From the NCBI GenBank assembly GCA_032719365.1, contig CM064872.1, positions 59,138,891 to 59,202,890 of the forward strand: 64,000 nucleotides of DNA, written 5' to 3'. Below, in pieces: positions 24,233 through 34,566 of the stretch. This stretch comes from Prinsepia uniflora. Lineage: Eukaryota > Streptophyta > Magnoliopsida > Rosales > Rosaceae. The notes beneath the pieces are model-generated. The model was not told where the DNA came from and made no database searches. It saw only the letters and a list, made by a program, of their open reading frames with translations. The position numbers were made by a program, and so were the translations under genes. Every line of letters begins with the position of its first letter. Within the stretch, counting starts at the first letter, position 1.

Positions 24233-24815
24233 CTAGCAATTAGGCCCGCGCGTTGCAGTGAGATTATTGAATTAAGTATTACTAATTTTTCATAAATAAG
24301 CAGTGATTTTTTTATATCTGTAAAAGAAAGGGAAAAAAAGACAGAATCGGTAAAATATTGTAGGGGAACAATGTTTTTTTTATCTCTTTTATGATTTTTT
24401 GATATGTATAAAGGAAAAGAAAAAAAAAATTCTTTTGATACATATAAAGGAAAAGAAAAAATATATATAAAGGAAATGAAAAAAATAAAGGAAAAGAAAA
24501 AATAATTTGATATGTATAAAGGAAAAATAATAATAATAAAGGAAAAGAAAAAAAAAGGAAAGGGAAAAAAAATTTGATATGTATAAAGGAAAAGAAAAAA
24601 AAAATATGAAGAAAAAAGAAAAAGAAAAAAAATTTAAAGGAAAGGGAAAAAAAATTGATATGTATAAAAGAAAAGAAAACAAAATAAAGGAAAAGAAAAA
24701 AAATATCAAGAAAAAAGAAAAAAAAAATTAAAGGAAAAGGAAAAAGAAAAAAAAAATAGAAGTGGAAAATCACTGTAGATATACAGTGATTTTTACCCTC
24801 CTCCTTTAGTATAGA
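24233..24815 (-). mobile_element. Helitron-like element, copy 1 (non-autonomous)
   Basis: On the minus strand it starts TCTATACTAAAGGAGG (24815) and ends GCTAG (24233) followed by a T, matching the Helitron pattern of 5' TC and 3' CTAG inserted before T. A GC-rich hairpin candidate (GCAACGCGCGGGCC) lies about 11 bases before the CTAG. Near the 5' end is a palindrome, ATCACTGTA-TATCTACAGTGAT. The body is (GGAAAAGAAAA)n-type purine sequence on the plus strand, with GATATGTATAAAGG repeated. No RepHel protein is present. Confidence 0.65.
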
Positions 24816-25530
24816 CTAGCAATTAGGCCCGCGTGTTGCTGCGGGATTATTGAATTGAGTATTACTAATTTTCCATAAATGAGCAGTGATTTTTTATATC
24901 TATAAAAGAAAGGGAAAAAAAATGCGGAATCGGTAAAATATTGTAAGAAAACAATGTTTTTTTTTATCTCTTTTATGATTTTTTTGATATGTATAAAGGA
25001 AAAGAAAAAAAAAGAAAAGGAAAATTTTCTTTTGATACGTATAAAGGAAAAGAAAAAATATATATAAAGGAAATGAAAAAAAAATAAAGGAAAAGAAAAA
25101 AAAATTGGATATGTATAGAGGAAAAATAATAATAATAAAGGAAAAGAAAAAAAGGAAAGGGAAAAAAATTGATATGTATAAAAGAAAAGAAAAAAAAATT
25201 CAAGGAAAAGAAAACAAAATAAAGGAAAAGAAAAAAAATATCAAGGAAAAAGAAAAAGAAAAAAATTTAAAGGAAAGGGAAAAAAAATTGATATGTATAA
25301 AAGAAAAGAAAAAAAAAATCAAGGAAAAGAAAACAAAATAAAGGAAAAGAAAAAAAAAATATCAAGGAAAAAGAAAAAGAAAAAAATTTAAAGGAAAGGG
25401 AAAAAAAATTGATATGTATAAAAGAAAAGAAAAAAAAAATCAAGGAAAAGAAAACAAAATAAAGGAAAAAAAATTGATATTTATAAAGGAAAAGAAAAAA
25501 AATTAAAGGAAAAGGAAAAAAAAAGGGTAG
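24380..25530 (+). repeat. Purine-rich low-complexity tract
   Basis: More than 1 kb of almost pure A/G on the plus strand, built from GGAAAAGAAAAAAA with interspersed TTGATATGTATAAA units. At least two blocks near 25180-25460 repeat with about a 130-bp period. It is interrupted by the Helitron junction near 24780-24900. Long Phe-rich minus-strand frames here come from composition only. Confidence 0.9.
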
Positions 25531-25567
25531 AAGTGGAAAATCACTGTAGATCTACAGTGATTTTTAT
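24816..25567 (-). mobile_element. Helitron-like element, copy 2, abutting copy 1
   Basis: The 3' end is clearest here: a CCCGC(n8)GCGGG hairpin, then CCTAATTG and CTAG (24819-24816). The next minus-strand bases (24815-24814) are the TC start of copy 1, so the two elements touch head to tail. The 5' side shares AAAAATCACTGTAGATC and its palindrome with copy 1 up to about 25567; beyond that the sequence diverges and the TC start is lost or mutated. The body is the same purine-rich repeat. Confidence 0.6.
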
Positions 25568-26074
25568 AATATAATTTACAATATAATTAAGTACCTTCCA
25601 AAAATCTCAAAACTTAATAGATAAAACTGCTATAATCTACAACTTTCTAAGACTTTTTCTCTCTTTTTTTTTTTTTTTTTTTTTTTTTTCTGAAAGGCAT
25701 ATACATGAATGTTGTAACGACAATTTTTGAAACGCAATTTCCTACCTAAACGAAGCTTTCGTGCTTCATAGATTGGAGGAAGAGAGAGAAACAGAAGAGA
25801 GATACGTGTCAAAATACTGGCCACATCACAGCTTCATTAACCGTCGTCTAACAAATATGATGGAAATGGGGCATAGCATCGCATGAACTGGCCGATTTGG
25901 GAGTTGAATGAGAAAGAAAAATCACCGTTAAAACACTTACGATACATGAAGCATTTTAGGATAAGTTCTATATCAGTTACATAAGTTCCTAAGAACAAAA
26001 TTGCATATTCCAAATTTGAGCAGCGGGACAAAATTTATAATGTGACATGAACAAAAGTGCGTCTATGGATGGAC
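25568..26074. other. Spacer 3' of the SLX9-like gene
   Basis: AT-rich spacer with a T-tract of about 30 bases near 25660-25690. No gene seen. The part next to 26074 is presumably the 3' UTR of the minus-strand SLX9-like gene. Confidence 0.5.
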
Positions 26075-29000
26075 TCACATATCCATAAATTTGGGTCCGG
26101 CTGAAGCCTTAGATTTCTTGTCTTTCCTCTTCCTGCTTCCGCTCTTGTTTGGCCTTTCCTCCGGCTTCACTTCTATCACTGGCTGTGTCCTCTCTAAGTG
26201 TTGTTGAATGGCAACTAAGGGATCCGATTGGAAAGCGGGATGATTAAGAACTGTAGTCAACTGCTTTCCTTCCTTCAATCTGATCAAAATGCAATCAAAT
26301 ATTACTCTTAACACCATTTCCATATGACAGCAAATTGCCAAACAAAACAGAATACATCAAGAACAAAACAAGGCACCCAGAAGCAGCAGCAGCTCTCCAA
26401 TCAGAAATGAAGTTAGCAGCAAAGAAAGAACTACCCCCAACTCTGAAGCTATCAAAGCCCGAATCCAAAACCTCTCCAACGAAATCCGTACAACTCCTCC
26501 CTAGCACCATCAATCACACTTCTATTCCTCCCCATCCAGATATACCCAAAAGACAAACATAATAGCTAGCACATGTCCCATGTAATAAGACCACAAAAGA
26601 TTTCTACTCAAATTGGAATAGAATAACAGGTAACTTACATTAGCTTTTTCTTGGATTTACAATTTAATTTGAACTCTGAAGCAGAAGTGGGTTGCTTTTG
26701 ATCCTTCAACTCAGGCAGGAACTCTGAGAAGGAAGAGAGATCATACGCCTTCAGCTTCTTCTGTCGGCTACGTAGTTTCTTCTTCTGGAAGAAGATAAAG
26801 TTACTCGTTAGCATACCACCATTGTCAAAATTATTTAAACACTAATGATATATGTTTTCTAGTAATATTGATAACTCAAAGAAAACCAAAAGAAAAAAAC
26901 TTGTTATTGCAGCCAAAAAATGTCAAGTTGAAGTCTTGTTACAGCATTTTAGGATGGAGGGGAAAAAAATACAGCATTTCCAGATATTCAGAGCAGTAAT
27001 ATAACCACCTATTCTTGCCTTGAAGTTTCTCCAAATTCGTATACAGCAACAAATGAAGGCTTTCAACTGGATAAAATGTCTTATCTTCTTGAAGATGTAC
27101 TTGTTTTCTCATAGAGGGCTCATCTTCTTGTAGTAGAAAATCATAGAAAGAGGTTAGAAATACCCTTAACTAGAAAGGGAAATCTCTGACCAGTCTGCAC
27201 AAGTTGAAGATTCGGCCTTATTTCAACTCATCGTAAGACCTAAGAACAGGTTGGATTTGTGTCTGGCCCCACTTGATCCTTGCAAATGAGCACAAAATTC
27301 CCTCAAGGCTTCTTCAAAATAGGCACAAGGGCATATCGTTTAAACCCGTTGGCTTCCTTATCTGGCCTCATTTTTCAGTCCCTAGTTCCTTTGCTTTAAT
27401 TTCCCAGCCCATCACATCAAAGACCAAGGCACAATTTCTTTAAATCATGCATCTTCTGGTTACATTTTTATCTCCGAGACTGCTAATTGCGTCCCTTTCT
27501 CCACCCTCCAACATGTCCCCAAGACTTTTCTATTCTATTGAAAGAGCCTCATTTTTGCAGAAAATCGGTTTCAATCAAAGGCAACCAGTGCAAAGTCAGC
27601 AGTCCTCTCACGTCTTTGTTGTTGCCACATGGGCCACCCAACCATAGTGGTGAAAGGATGCTCTCTATTAACTTTGTTTCTTCTTCTTAATAAGACAGAA
27701 ACATGTAATTGAAAAGAAAAAGAAACTGCAACAGAGGGGTTAAGGCGTTTCCTCTGCTGGTCTCTCTCAACTCACCATATGTTCTTGCCCAACCCCTCCT
27801 TTCTTCTCCAAACTTTTGCCTGTTCTGTTCAAGTGGTTGTGCTACCTCCACATCCATTTACTGTGGCCACATCTTCACAATAATTCTGAACTTTTACACA
27901 TGCACTTCTATCTCAAGACAAGATAGTTTGGACTTGTCCGTGGTTCTAGACCCCTTACGAAAAATCCTAGCTTCAAAACTGCTACTCCTTACCTTTATTC
28001 AGTTCACTACAATTATGGCTGCACTTGCACATGCTGGGTGAGTTGGAAATCCAACCTACAGAATTATGGCCCTAAACCTAGGTCAACATGGTCGTGTTAA
28101 TTACAACTGAATGCAAGTCCAGTCTATTAGGAATAATAGTCATAGAGGATAAAAATCCTATTATTAATAGGAGTTTGTTTTCCCAATTGGAAAGAGAGTT
28201 GGAATCCAGTTAGGATTAGGATTCCTAATTGATGGTCATCATTGTGGCTATAAAAGGAGGACTGCTGAGCTAGTTTGACGTGTCCAATCCAACCTACAGA
28301 ATTATGGCCCTAAACCTAGGTCAACATGGTCGTGTTAATTACAACTGAATGCAAGTCCAGTCTATTAGGAATAATAGTCTTAGAGGATAAAAATCCTATT
28401 ATTAATAGGAGTTTGTTTTCCCAATTGGAAAGAGAGTTGGAATCCAGTTAGGATTAGGATTCCTAATTGATGGTCATCATTGTGGCTATAAAAGGAGGAC
28501 TGCTGAGCTAGTTTGACGTGTCCAATCAGCTAGCAAGAAAGATTGTGTTATGCCACTCAAAATGTTAAGAGTGAGAGAATATCAGTAGGGCAAAGTTTGT
28601 AAGGGAGAGAAGAAAAGAGATAAAGAGTATTTTGTTTCTGTTTCTTATTCTTTCTAGTTGTTCATCAAGCCTTAATTCTAGAGGTTTGGTAAGATAAATT
28701 CGTTGTACATTATTGATATAGTGGAAGTTTGTTGTTGCTGCCCCGTGAACGTAGGCACATAGCCGAACCATGTTAATTATTGGTGTTATTTATCTTCTTG
28801 CTTATTTTTCTTCGATTTCCAAAGTTTGTTTGACTTTCCCATTCTAAAACGAAATCACAACATGTTGTCCTCAATCAATGGCTCACATGGAAATAATAAA
28901 ATACCAAGATATTGTGGACCTGGCTCATCAAATTTTATATACAAACCACAAGGAAAACATGTAACAGGAAAAAGCTTCAGTAAAAAATGCAGTTGATGAA

Positions 29001-29470
29001 CTTTTATCCAGTATACAAAGGGAGTGATAATGAATTAGAGATTCTCACCTTAACAATAGCCTTCTGGGCGCTCAGAGAAGAAAGTGTATCTCTGACTTCT
29101 ACAATATTCAATTTTCATGTAGAAAGTATTTTTTTTAGGAAAGGTAAACAATCATTCAGCCATAAAGAAAGCAAATAAAACTGCAATGTTACTTATTTCT
29201 TTTGTTTTCACGAGACGAAGACTAAAATTAAATAAATCCCACGAAGAACAGATCAAAAGAAATTGAAATCTGACAATAATACATAATTGAATTACAAATT
29301 CAAACTCACTGGCATAAAATTTGAGCTTCTTTTCGAATTTGCGGTCAGCTTTGGTCGATATATCTGATCTGCATTAAAAAAAATTAAAAAAAATTAAAAA
29401 TTGGAAAAAAAAAGAGAGAGAACAAGGGCTTGTGCGCATGGTAGTTTTACCGTAAACCTGGCTTTCCCAT
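26075..29470 (-). CDS. SLX9: SLX9-like ribosome biogenesis protein (FAM207A family), five coding exons
   Basis: Exons 29470-29451, 29368-29310, 29098-29049, 26784-26639 and 26279-26075 join in phase and give 159 residues. The start is MGKPGLRSD. The protein is small and very basic: KFEKKLKFYA, KVRDTLSSLSAQKAI, KKKLRSRQKKLKAYDLSS, FLPELK, then EGKQLTTVLNHPAFQSDP, VAIQQHL and a Lys/Arg-rich tail ending GPKFMDM. This is the layout of plant SLX9-like proteins, related to yeast Slx9, which acts in nucleolar pre-40S maturation and export; the role here is inferred from family. All splice sites are GT-AG with good donors (GTGAGT, GTGAGA, GTAAGT). The third intron (29048-26785, about 2.26 kb) is inflated by a Copia-like LTR. 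The N-terminal exons are too short for ordinary ORF calling. Confidence 0.9.
28039..28862 (+). mobile_element. Probable Copia solo LTR in the SLX9 intron
   Basis: The end region (ACATAGCCGAACCATGTTAA, then TTTCCAAAGTTTG, then ACGAAATCACAACA) looks like the R/U5 end of plant Copia LTRs, with a TATA-type promoter (CTATAAAAGG) upstream. It is on the plus strand, opposite to the gene. I could not match a target-site duplication, so the outer limits are approximate. No PBS or coding region follows. Confidence 0.55.
28048..28523 (+). repeat. 238-bp tandem duplication of LTR promoter region
   Basis: 28048-28285 is repeated almost perfectly as 28286-28523 (from AATCCAACCTACAGAATTA through CTATAAAAGGAGG to GACGTGTCC). 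A single A/T difference at about 28142 versus 28380 is all I noticed. Each unit carries its own CTATAAAAGG box. Confidence 0.95.
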
Positions 29471-30440
29471 CACTGAAATTTTTGAGCTTGTTTTCACAGA
29501 GCTAGATTAAACACTGAATTTCAAAGCTCTTTAGGAGAAACAAGCCTGAACTCCGTTTGGTAATGAGCAGTTTTTGTGGTCGAGTTGTAGTGAGCAATTA
29601 AACCCTTGTTCAGCGCCGTCCTGCAAGACAGAGAAGAAAGTTATATTCGATCACGCTTGTTGGAGAGTTTTATTCATTCTATAATTATTAAATGCTTACA
29701 TAAAACAAGATACTATACTTGAATTGAGAAACATAAGCATATAAAATAGAAGGATATACAAAGTACCATAATTAATTGAGTTCACAACAGAAAAAATATA
29801 CAAAGTAGATACAGAAAGATAACTCATTTGAGTTCATGATTTATCATACAGTTATACTCCATAAATTAGATTATGAAATGAGTAGGCATAGCGTAAAAGA
29901 AAGATAACAACTTCTGGAAATTAAACTCAGATATTGGTAATCCTTGATGGTAATAAACGTTTTCCAAGTAGTAAAAGTATAAAATCACAAGAAAACTAAA
30001 CAAGCAAAAGGTCTAAAATTCAATAATCAAGAGCTAAACTGCTAAAACACTTTCAACAAGAGCAAGATAAAAAATAAAAAAAAAATCCATAAAACGCAAA
30101 AACATGAACGAAGAAGATACCCCTATGGTACATAAATAAACGATATTCAGAAGCAAAGAGCTGATTCCTTTCACCGACAGAAAATTCATATCACAATTCA
30201 GAGACTGAAGAAATCTCCCATGGGAAACCAATCGAATTCAGAATTTCAGACTAATTGTATTCAATGAATGAAAGGCGACTAATTCAGTAGCATACCCAAG
30301 CATTATTATCTTCTATAGTCTAATACATTATGAAATTATACATTCGCATATTATTTTTCTATATAGAGAGAGAGAGGGGGGGCCAGCTGAACTCACCGAC
30401 TTTGAACGTGGAAACGGCGGCGACGACGATGCTAGAATAA
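29471..30440 (-). other. SLX9-like gene leader with a 5' UTR intron
   Basis: A first non-coding exon ends at 30397 with the donor GTCG|GTGAGT, and a second begins at 29620 after an acceptor CTTGCAG, continuing to the ATG at 29470. The implied leader intron is 30396-29621, about 776 bp. The first exon is rich in CGTCG/GGCG, typical of a housekeeping 5' end. An alternating GA tract and G-run at 30366-30382 lies just inside the intron. Confidence 0.6.
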
Positions 30441-31411
30441 TCAGATACAGGGATAAAAAAAAATAAAAAAAAAAAAGGAGCGAGGAAACATGGGAAATTT
30501 TGTAAAAATACCCTATTTTGGGACTTATTAATTTGATATTTAGGCAGCAATTTACAACCTTATAAATATAACCGATTGAATTTTTTTGGAGAAACTATTA
30601 ATTAATGCTTAATAAGATTGCAAGGTGGAATATGAAAATATATACCATTTTTAGACATACACTAATAATGTAGCCCGCGCAATGCTCCGAGTGTGAAAGT
30701 ATATACATATGAGGGATATAGTTTGTTGGTCGAAAAGAGTATGCACAGAGCTATAATAACAATATTTAACCACAATAATAGTGGGAAGAAAAAACATATG
30801 ATTTAGACAGGTGCATAGAAAATATCTAAAAGGTAAACAGAAATTTTAGTAGCATGAAAGATAAAGTTTTACCTAAAATTTACTCATAATTCAACAACAC
30901 TTTGCTTCAAACGATCAACATCTTCTCCCTCAATTGTCAGTTCTCAGATTCATAACATTACACATACATGATTCATAAGATTGTAGCCACATCCATGATA
31001 CCTCAATGCTAAAATGAGCTGACATAGTAGTTTTGGAGCAGCCAAAATTTAATGAGCATTATAAATAATTTATAAAACTGTATGAAAACTAAAAAAGCGA
31101 AATCAAATATGACCAAACTCAACAAAACAATGGATGCTTTATAAAAACAGCCAATATAAAAACAAAGATACGAGACACTGCTAATAAATGGATGATTTAC
31201 AGGCTATAATTGTACTCTTTGAACAGTGTTGGACAAATGGAGAATCAAGACATGTAGAAAGAGAACACTAAAAACAACAAATAGTAAATCCATAAAGATA
31301 GCCAAATGATAGACAAAACGAATACCAGATAGATGGAGAATCCATAGGCTATTTCATGGTTATACAAATGAAGAATGATTACATGATGATATAAGAAACA
31401 AGGAGAATCCA
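30441..31411. other. Intergenic sequence left of the Tat-like insertion
   Basis: AT-rich, no gene. About 31070-31130 contains ACTAAAAAAGCGAAATCAAA followed by TATGACCAAACTCA, closely repeated at about 39355-39410 beyond the Tat-like element. Before that insertion this region was continuous with 39190 onward. Confidence 0.5.
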
Positions 31412-31901
31412 TGTTCATACTCAAACTAGTCGGCCTGATTAAGATCCAAACTAACCTGGCCCATATCTGGTCGGCCGGCCCCCAGGCAAGCCTCAGATCA
31501 CACCAACAAGCCCAGGACGACCTAAGAAGAACAGGTTTTGTCGGCTCGGTTTGCTAACAAGTCATAAATGCTACCTAGGACCACCACAAGATACCTGGCA
31601 GCTCCTAAGGACAGCAGCATTTATCCCACATTGACAAACACCAACAAACACATTCAATGCTACTATAAATATAAGGGCATCCCCCTCCAAAAGGTAATGA
31701 CAATCTTACCCTTACGCTGCCTAAATTGCTACAGTAACACTTTCACTTAAAACTGACTTAAGCATCGGAGACTGTTAGGCCAGCACCACACCGGTGTCCC
31801 TTTGTATTCACCCTCTTGCTGTGCAGGTCACAATATCCCGAGAGGAGCAATGAAGGAGATTAGCGAGACACGATTAGGTTGATCCATTTCTTGCATCAAT
31901 A
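31412..31901 (+). repeat. 5' LTR of the Tat-like element
   Basis: 490 bp, starting TGTTCATACTC and ending ATCAATA (the partner ends ATCAACA, so CA has mutated here). It contains a TATA-like CTATAAATATAAGG near 31663. Confidence 0.92.
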
Positions 31902-31904
31902 GAT

Positions 31905-31921
31905 TGGCGCCGTCTGTGGGA
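31905..31921 (+). other. Primer-binding site of the Tat-like element
   Basis: TGGCGCCGTCTGTGGGA three bases after the LTR. TGGCGCCG-type sites are used by the plant Tat/Athila group. Confidence 0.75.
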
Positions 31922-32622
31922 ACTGAAACAACAGCCCACACTCTCATTCACCAGATCAGCCGTCCCGAATCTTGTCCAGCGCCATGTCGGACGAATGAGA
32001 CGAAGGAGAGCTCAATCACACCCTTTTTCCTCGAGGGAACACAACCGGGAGCATTCCTGATGCCTTCCGGCAGACACTGGACGACTTGATGCACGAAGTG
32101 GCTGCGCTGAAGGCCCCCAATGCAAAAATCGACGCGAAGAACCAACTTCTAACGGAGCAATACACAAGCACACTTGCCCTTGTAAGGGTGTCCCAATGCG
32201 AAGGCCAACCGGGAAAGGAACTGGTCGAACACCATTAGGCTGACAGGTCACGTGTTGTGCACGTTGTGCTCGAGAGGTCGTCATCAAACCAACCAAGAAG
32301 GCAACAAAGGCCGAACCCCGCCTCTTCTGGACGACTCCTCATCCAACCAACCAAGGCAGGACCCTCAGGGACCAAGATCTACAGAGATGCCCGTCAGCTG
32401 CTGGAGGAACACCAAGTCGTGCTTGCTAGGCTCACCTACGAAACATCAGAGGGAAGGACTTTAGAGCCGCGACACCACAGTTCATCTGACCGTCAGGTCA
32501 CCGTCGGAAACTCGGACCGCAGGGCAAACGACAGGGGTTGCCAGACAACCCGGAAATGCTAGACCCATCTGCGGGAACACCACTATGCAGACGAGATAGA
32601 CTCGACGACAGGCACCTATTCC

Positions 32623-34440
32623 TTGGGCCGAGAAACAAAAGTCCGCCAAGACCGGAGCCAAAGGCCAACCAAAACCACCACCAATCTGCCTACCAATCAG
32701 AACGTAAAGATTGAAACCCTATTGAGAAGGGTATGTGCCCTAGAGGCAAAAGAAGATAAGAGAAAGGCGCCAGCCTTGAAGAAAGCCAACCCTCGCCCTT
32801 TCTCAGAGAGACTCCTCCGCTCTCGACACAGAACCGGAGACAAGCCCTTTAAGATCGCCTTGTACACGGGGATAGGAGACCCCAACACCCACTGGAACAA
32901 CTACACTTCTGGTTTGGCATACCGGGATGCCTCAGATGACGAACAATGCCTCATCTTCAGCTCTACCCTCACGGATGCAGCCTTGAACTGGTTCTATTGT
33001 CTACCGCCAGGCACGATCGATTCCCTTGAAGATCTACATTCCACCTTCTTGAGCCAGTTCACGATTCAAACCATCAGGCTCGTGTCCACGGACGACCTAT
33101 TCTCCATCAGGCAGAAGGAAGACGAAACACTCCAGAAGTATGCCACAAGGTTTAGCCTAGAGTACTCTCGCTGCTAGGACACGGACGACAAGACTGCGTT
33201 CAATGCCTTTCGGAGCGGCCTCAAGGAGTCTCCCTTCAAGTATGTAGCCCACACCGAGGACTGGGGCAGCTACTCCGAGCTTATGCATAGAGCTAGCATC
33301 CACGCTAAAGCCGAATTCTTCCATACTCCTCCAAAGGAGAGCAAGAGTACTCAACCCACGACTCCACCTAAACATTTGGGGAGGACTCAACAAAGCCTCA
33401 ACGATCACGGTGGCAATTGCTCCGAGACGGGTAAGAGGAAGCTCCACTTTGACTCCCGCAATCAAGACAAGAGAAGACGGTCTGGTCGCAATGATCGCGA
33501 CTATTGTCGCGGGAACCCCTAGGAGGACAAAGAATTAGTAGGAGAAGGCTCGGGCCCCAAACGTCGCTTTGAGACGTACACAGTTCTAAATACCACCCTC
33601 GACAATGTCTTGTTGAACGTGGAGGAGATGATTCCGAAGCCCAAGCCAAGGAACCCAACTACCGGCCTATCGTCAACATGGAGGCCTTTTGCCAGTACCA
33701 CAAGTACAATGGTCATACCATTGAGGAATGCATCGCTTTCAAGGACATCGTTGAGCAACTGGTTTGAGAAGGCAGACTCAATCAATTTCTGCCCCGAGCG
33801 TAGGCTGCCCCGGCACGCCTTCAAATCAACACCATCAGCGAAGGACCGACCTTATCCTCCCCCATCACTTCCAACCCAGCAAAGAAAGGCTTCCACAGGG
33901 CTTCGCAATCTAGCCAACAGGTACTTAGTATCGGTGCCAACCGTCTTGACAAATTTTTAAAGACTGGATGGCACACTATCAGCTTCTCAGACGAAGAAGA
34001 ACGAGGCATCGTGTTCCCACACGATGACCCTTTAATCGTCCGGGCGTTATTATCAAACTGCGACGTAGGCCGCATCCTTGTCGACATCAGCAGTTCGGTC
34101 AACGTACTTTTTTGGGATGCCTTCTGAAAGATGGGCTTGGACGAGAAGGAATTAGATCGCAAGGTCTCACCCTTTCTTGGTTTTTCAGGTGATTCTGTTA
34201 TGCCCAAGGGTATCATCACTCTGCCGATCACCATAGACACTGAACCTCAAACGACCACCACACTGACCACCTTCCTCATGGTGGATTACCCAACAGGTTA
34301 CAACGTGATCCTTGGTCGGGGGCTACTTAACCAAATGCGAGCCATCGTATCTATACATCTCCTCTTGATGAAATTTCCAACACTTTCTGGAATGGGCCAG
34401 GTGCAAGGAGACCAGCTCTCCACTCGGACATGCTATGCAA
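32623..34440 (+). pseudogene. Broken gag-protease gene of the Tat-like element
   Basis: The gag domain is clear (PFSERLL, YTGIGDPNTHWNNY, AALNWFYCLPPGTI, FLSQFTIQT, LFSIRQKEDETLQKY), then a TAG stop at 33175, after which the frame continues (TAFNAFRSGLKESPF). A second TAG stop is near 33522. In another frame is the zinc-knuckle-like CQYHKYNGHTIEEC (about 33691-33735). A retropepsin-like region follows (ILVDISSSVNVLF at about 34075, KMGLDEKELD, LGFSGDS, VDYPTGYNVILGRGLL), with a stop at 34126. The active-site triplet reads D-I-S where Asp-x-Gly is usual, so the protease is probably dead. Gag would package RNA; with several breaks, this copy is a relic. Confidence 0.85.
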
Positions 34441-34566
34441 CCCCCCTCACCAAACTCCCGTTTATAGTACGCATCAATTGCCAAAAAAAACACACTTTAT
34501 TCAACATAAGAGTTCATATTACATTGGCCCAAGGCCGAGTTACATAAAAAGTCAGAATTACAAGGG

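Noticed and set aside
24312..25203. Long Phe-rich reading frames on the minus strand
   Set aside because: They are translations of the purine-rich low-complexity tract; composition explains them and no real gene has such residues throughout.
27220..27650. Possible reverse-transcriptase fragment on the minus strand in the SLX9 intron
   Set aside because: Short phrases such as LVPILKKP looked suggestive, but no catalytic motif or continuous domain could be supported.
28034..28867. Target-site duplication for the Copia-like LTR in the SLX9 intron
   Set aside because: Several placements of the ends were tried and none gave a matching 5-bp pair, so the element is listed with approximate ends only.
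30655..30705. Possible Helitron end (GTAGCCCGCGCAATGC)
   Set aside because: GC-rich core is similar, but no CTAG follows (reads TTAG) and no hairpin partner or 5' end was found.
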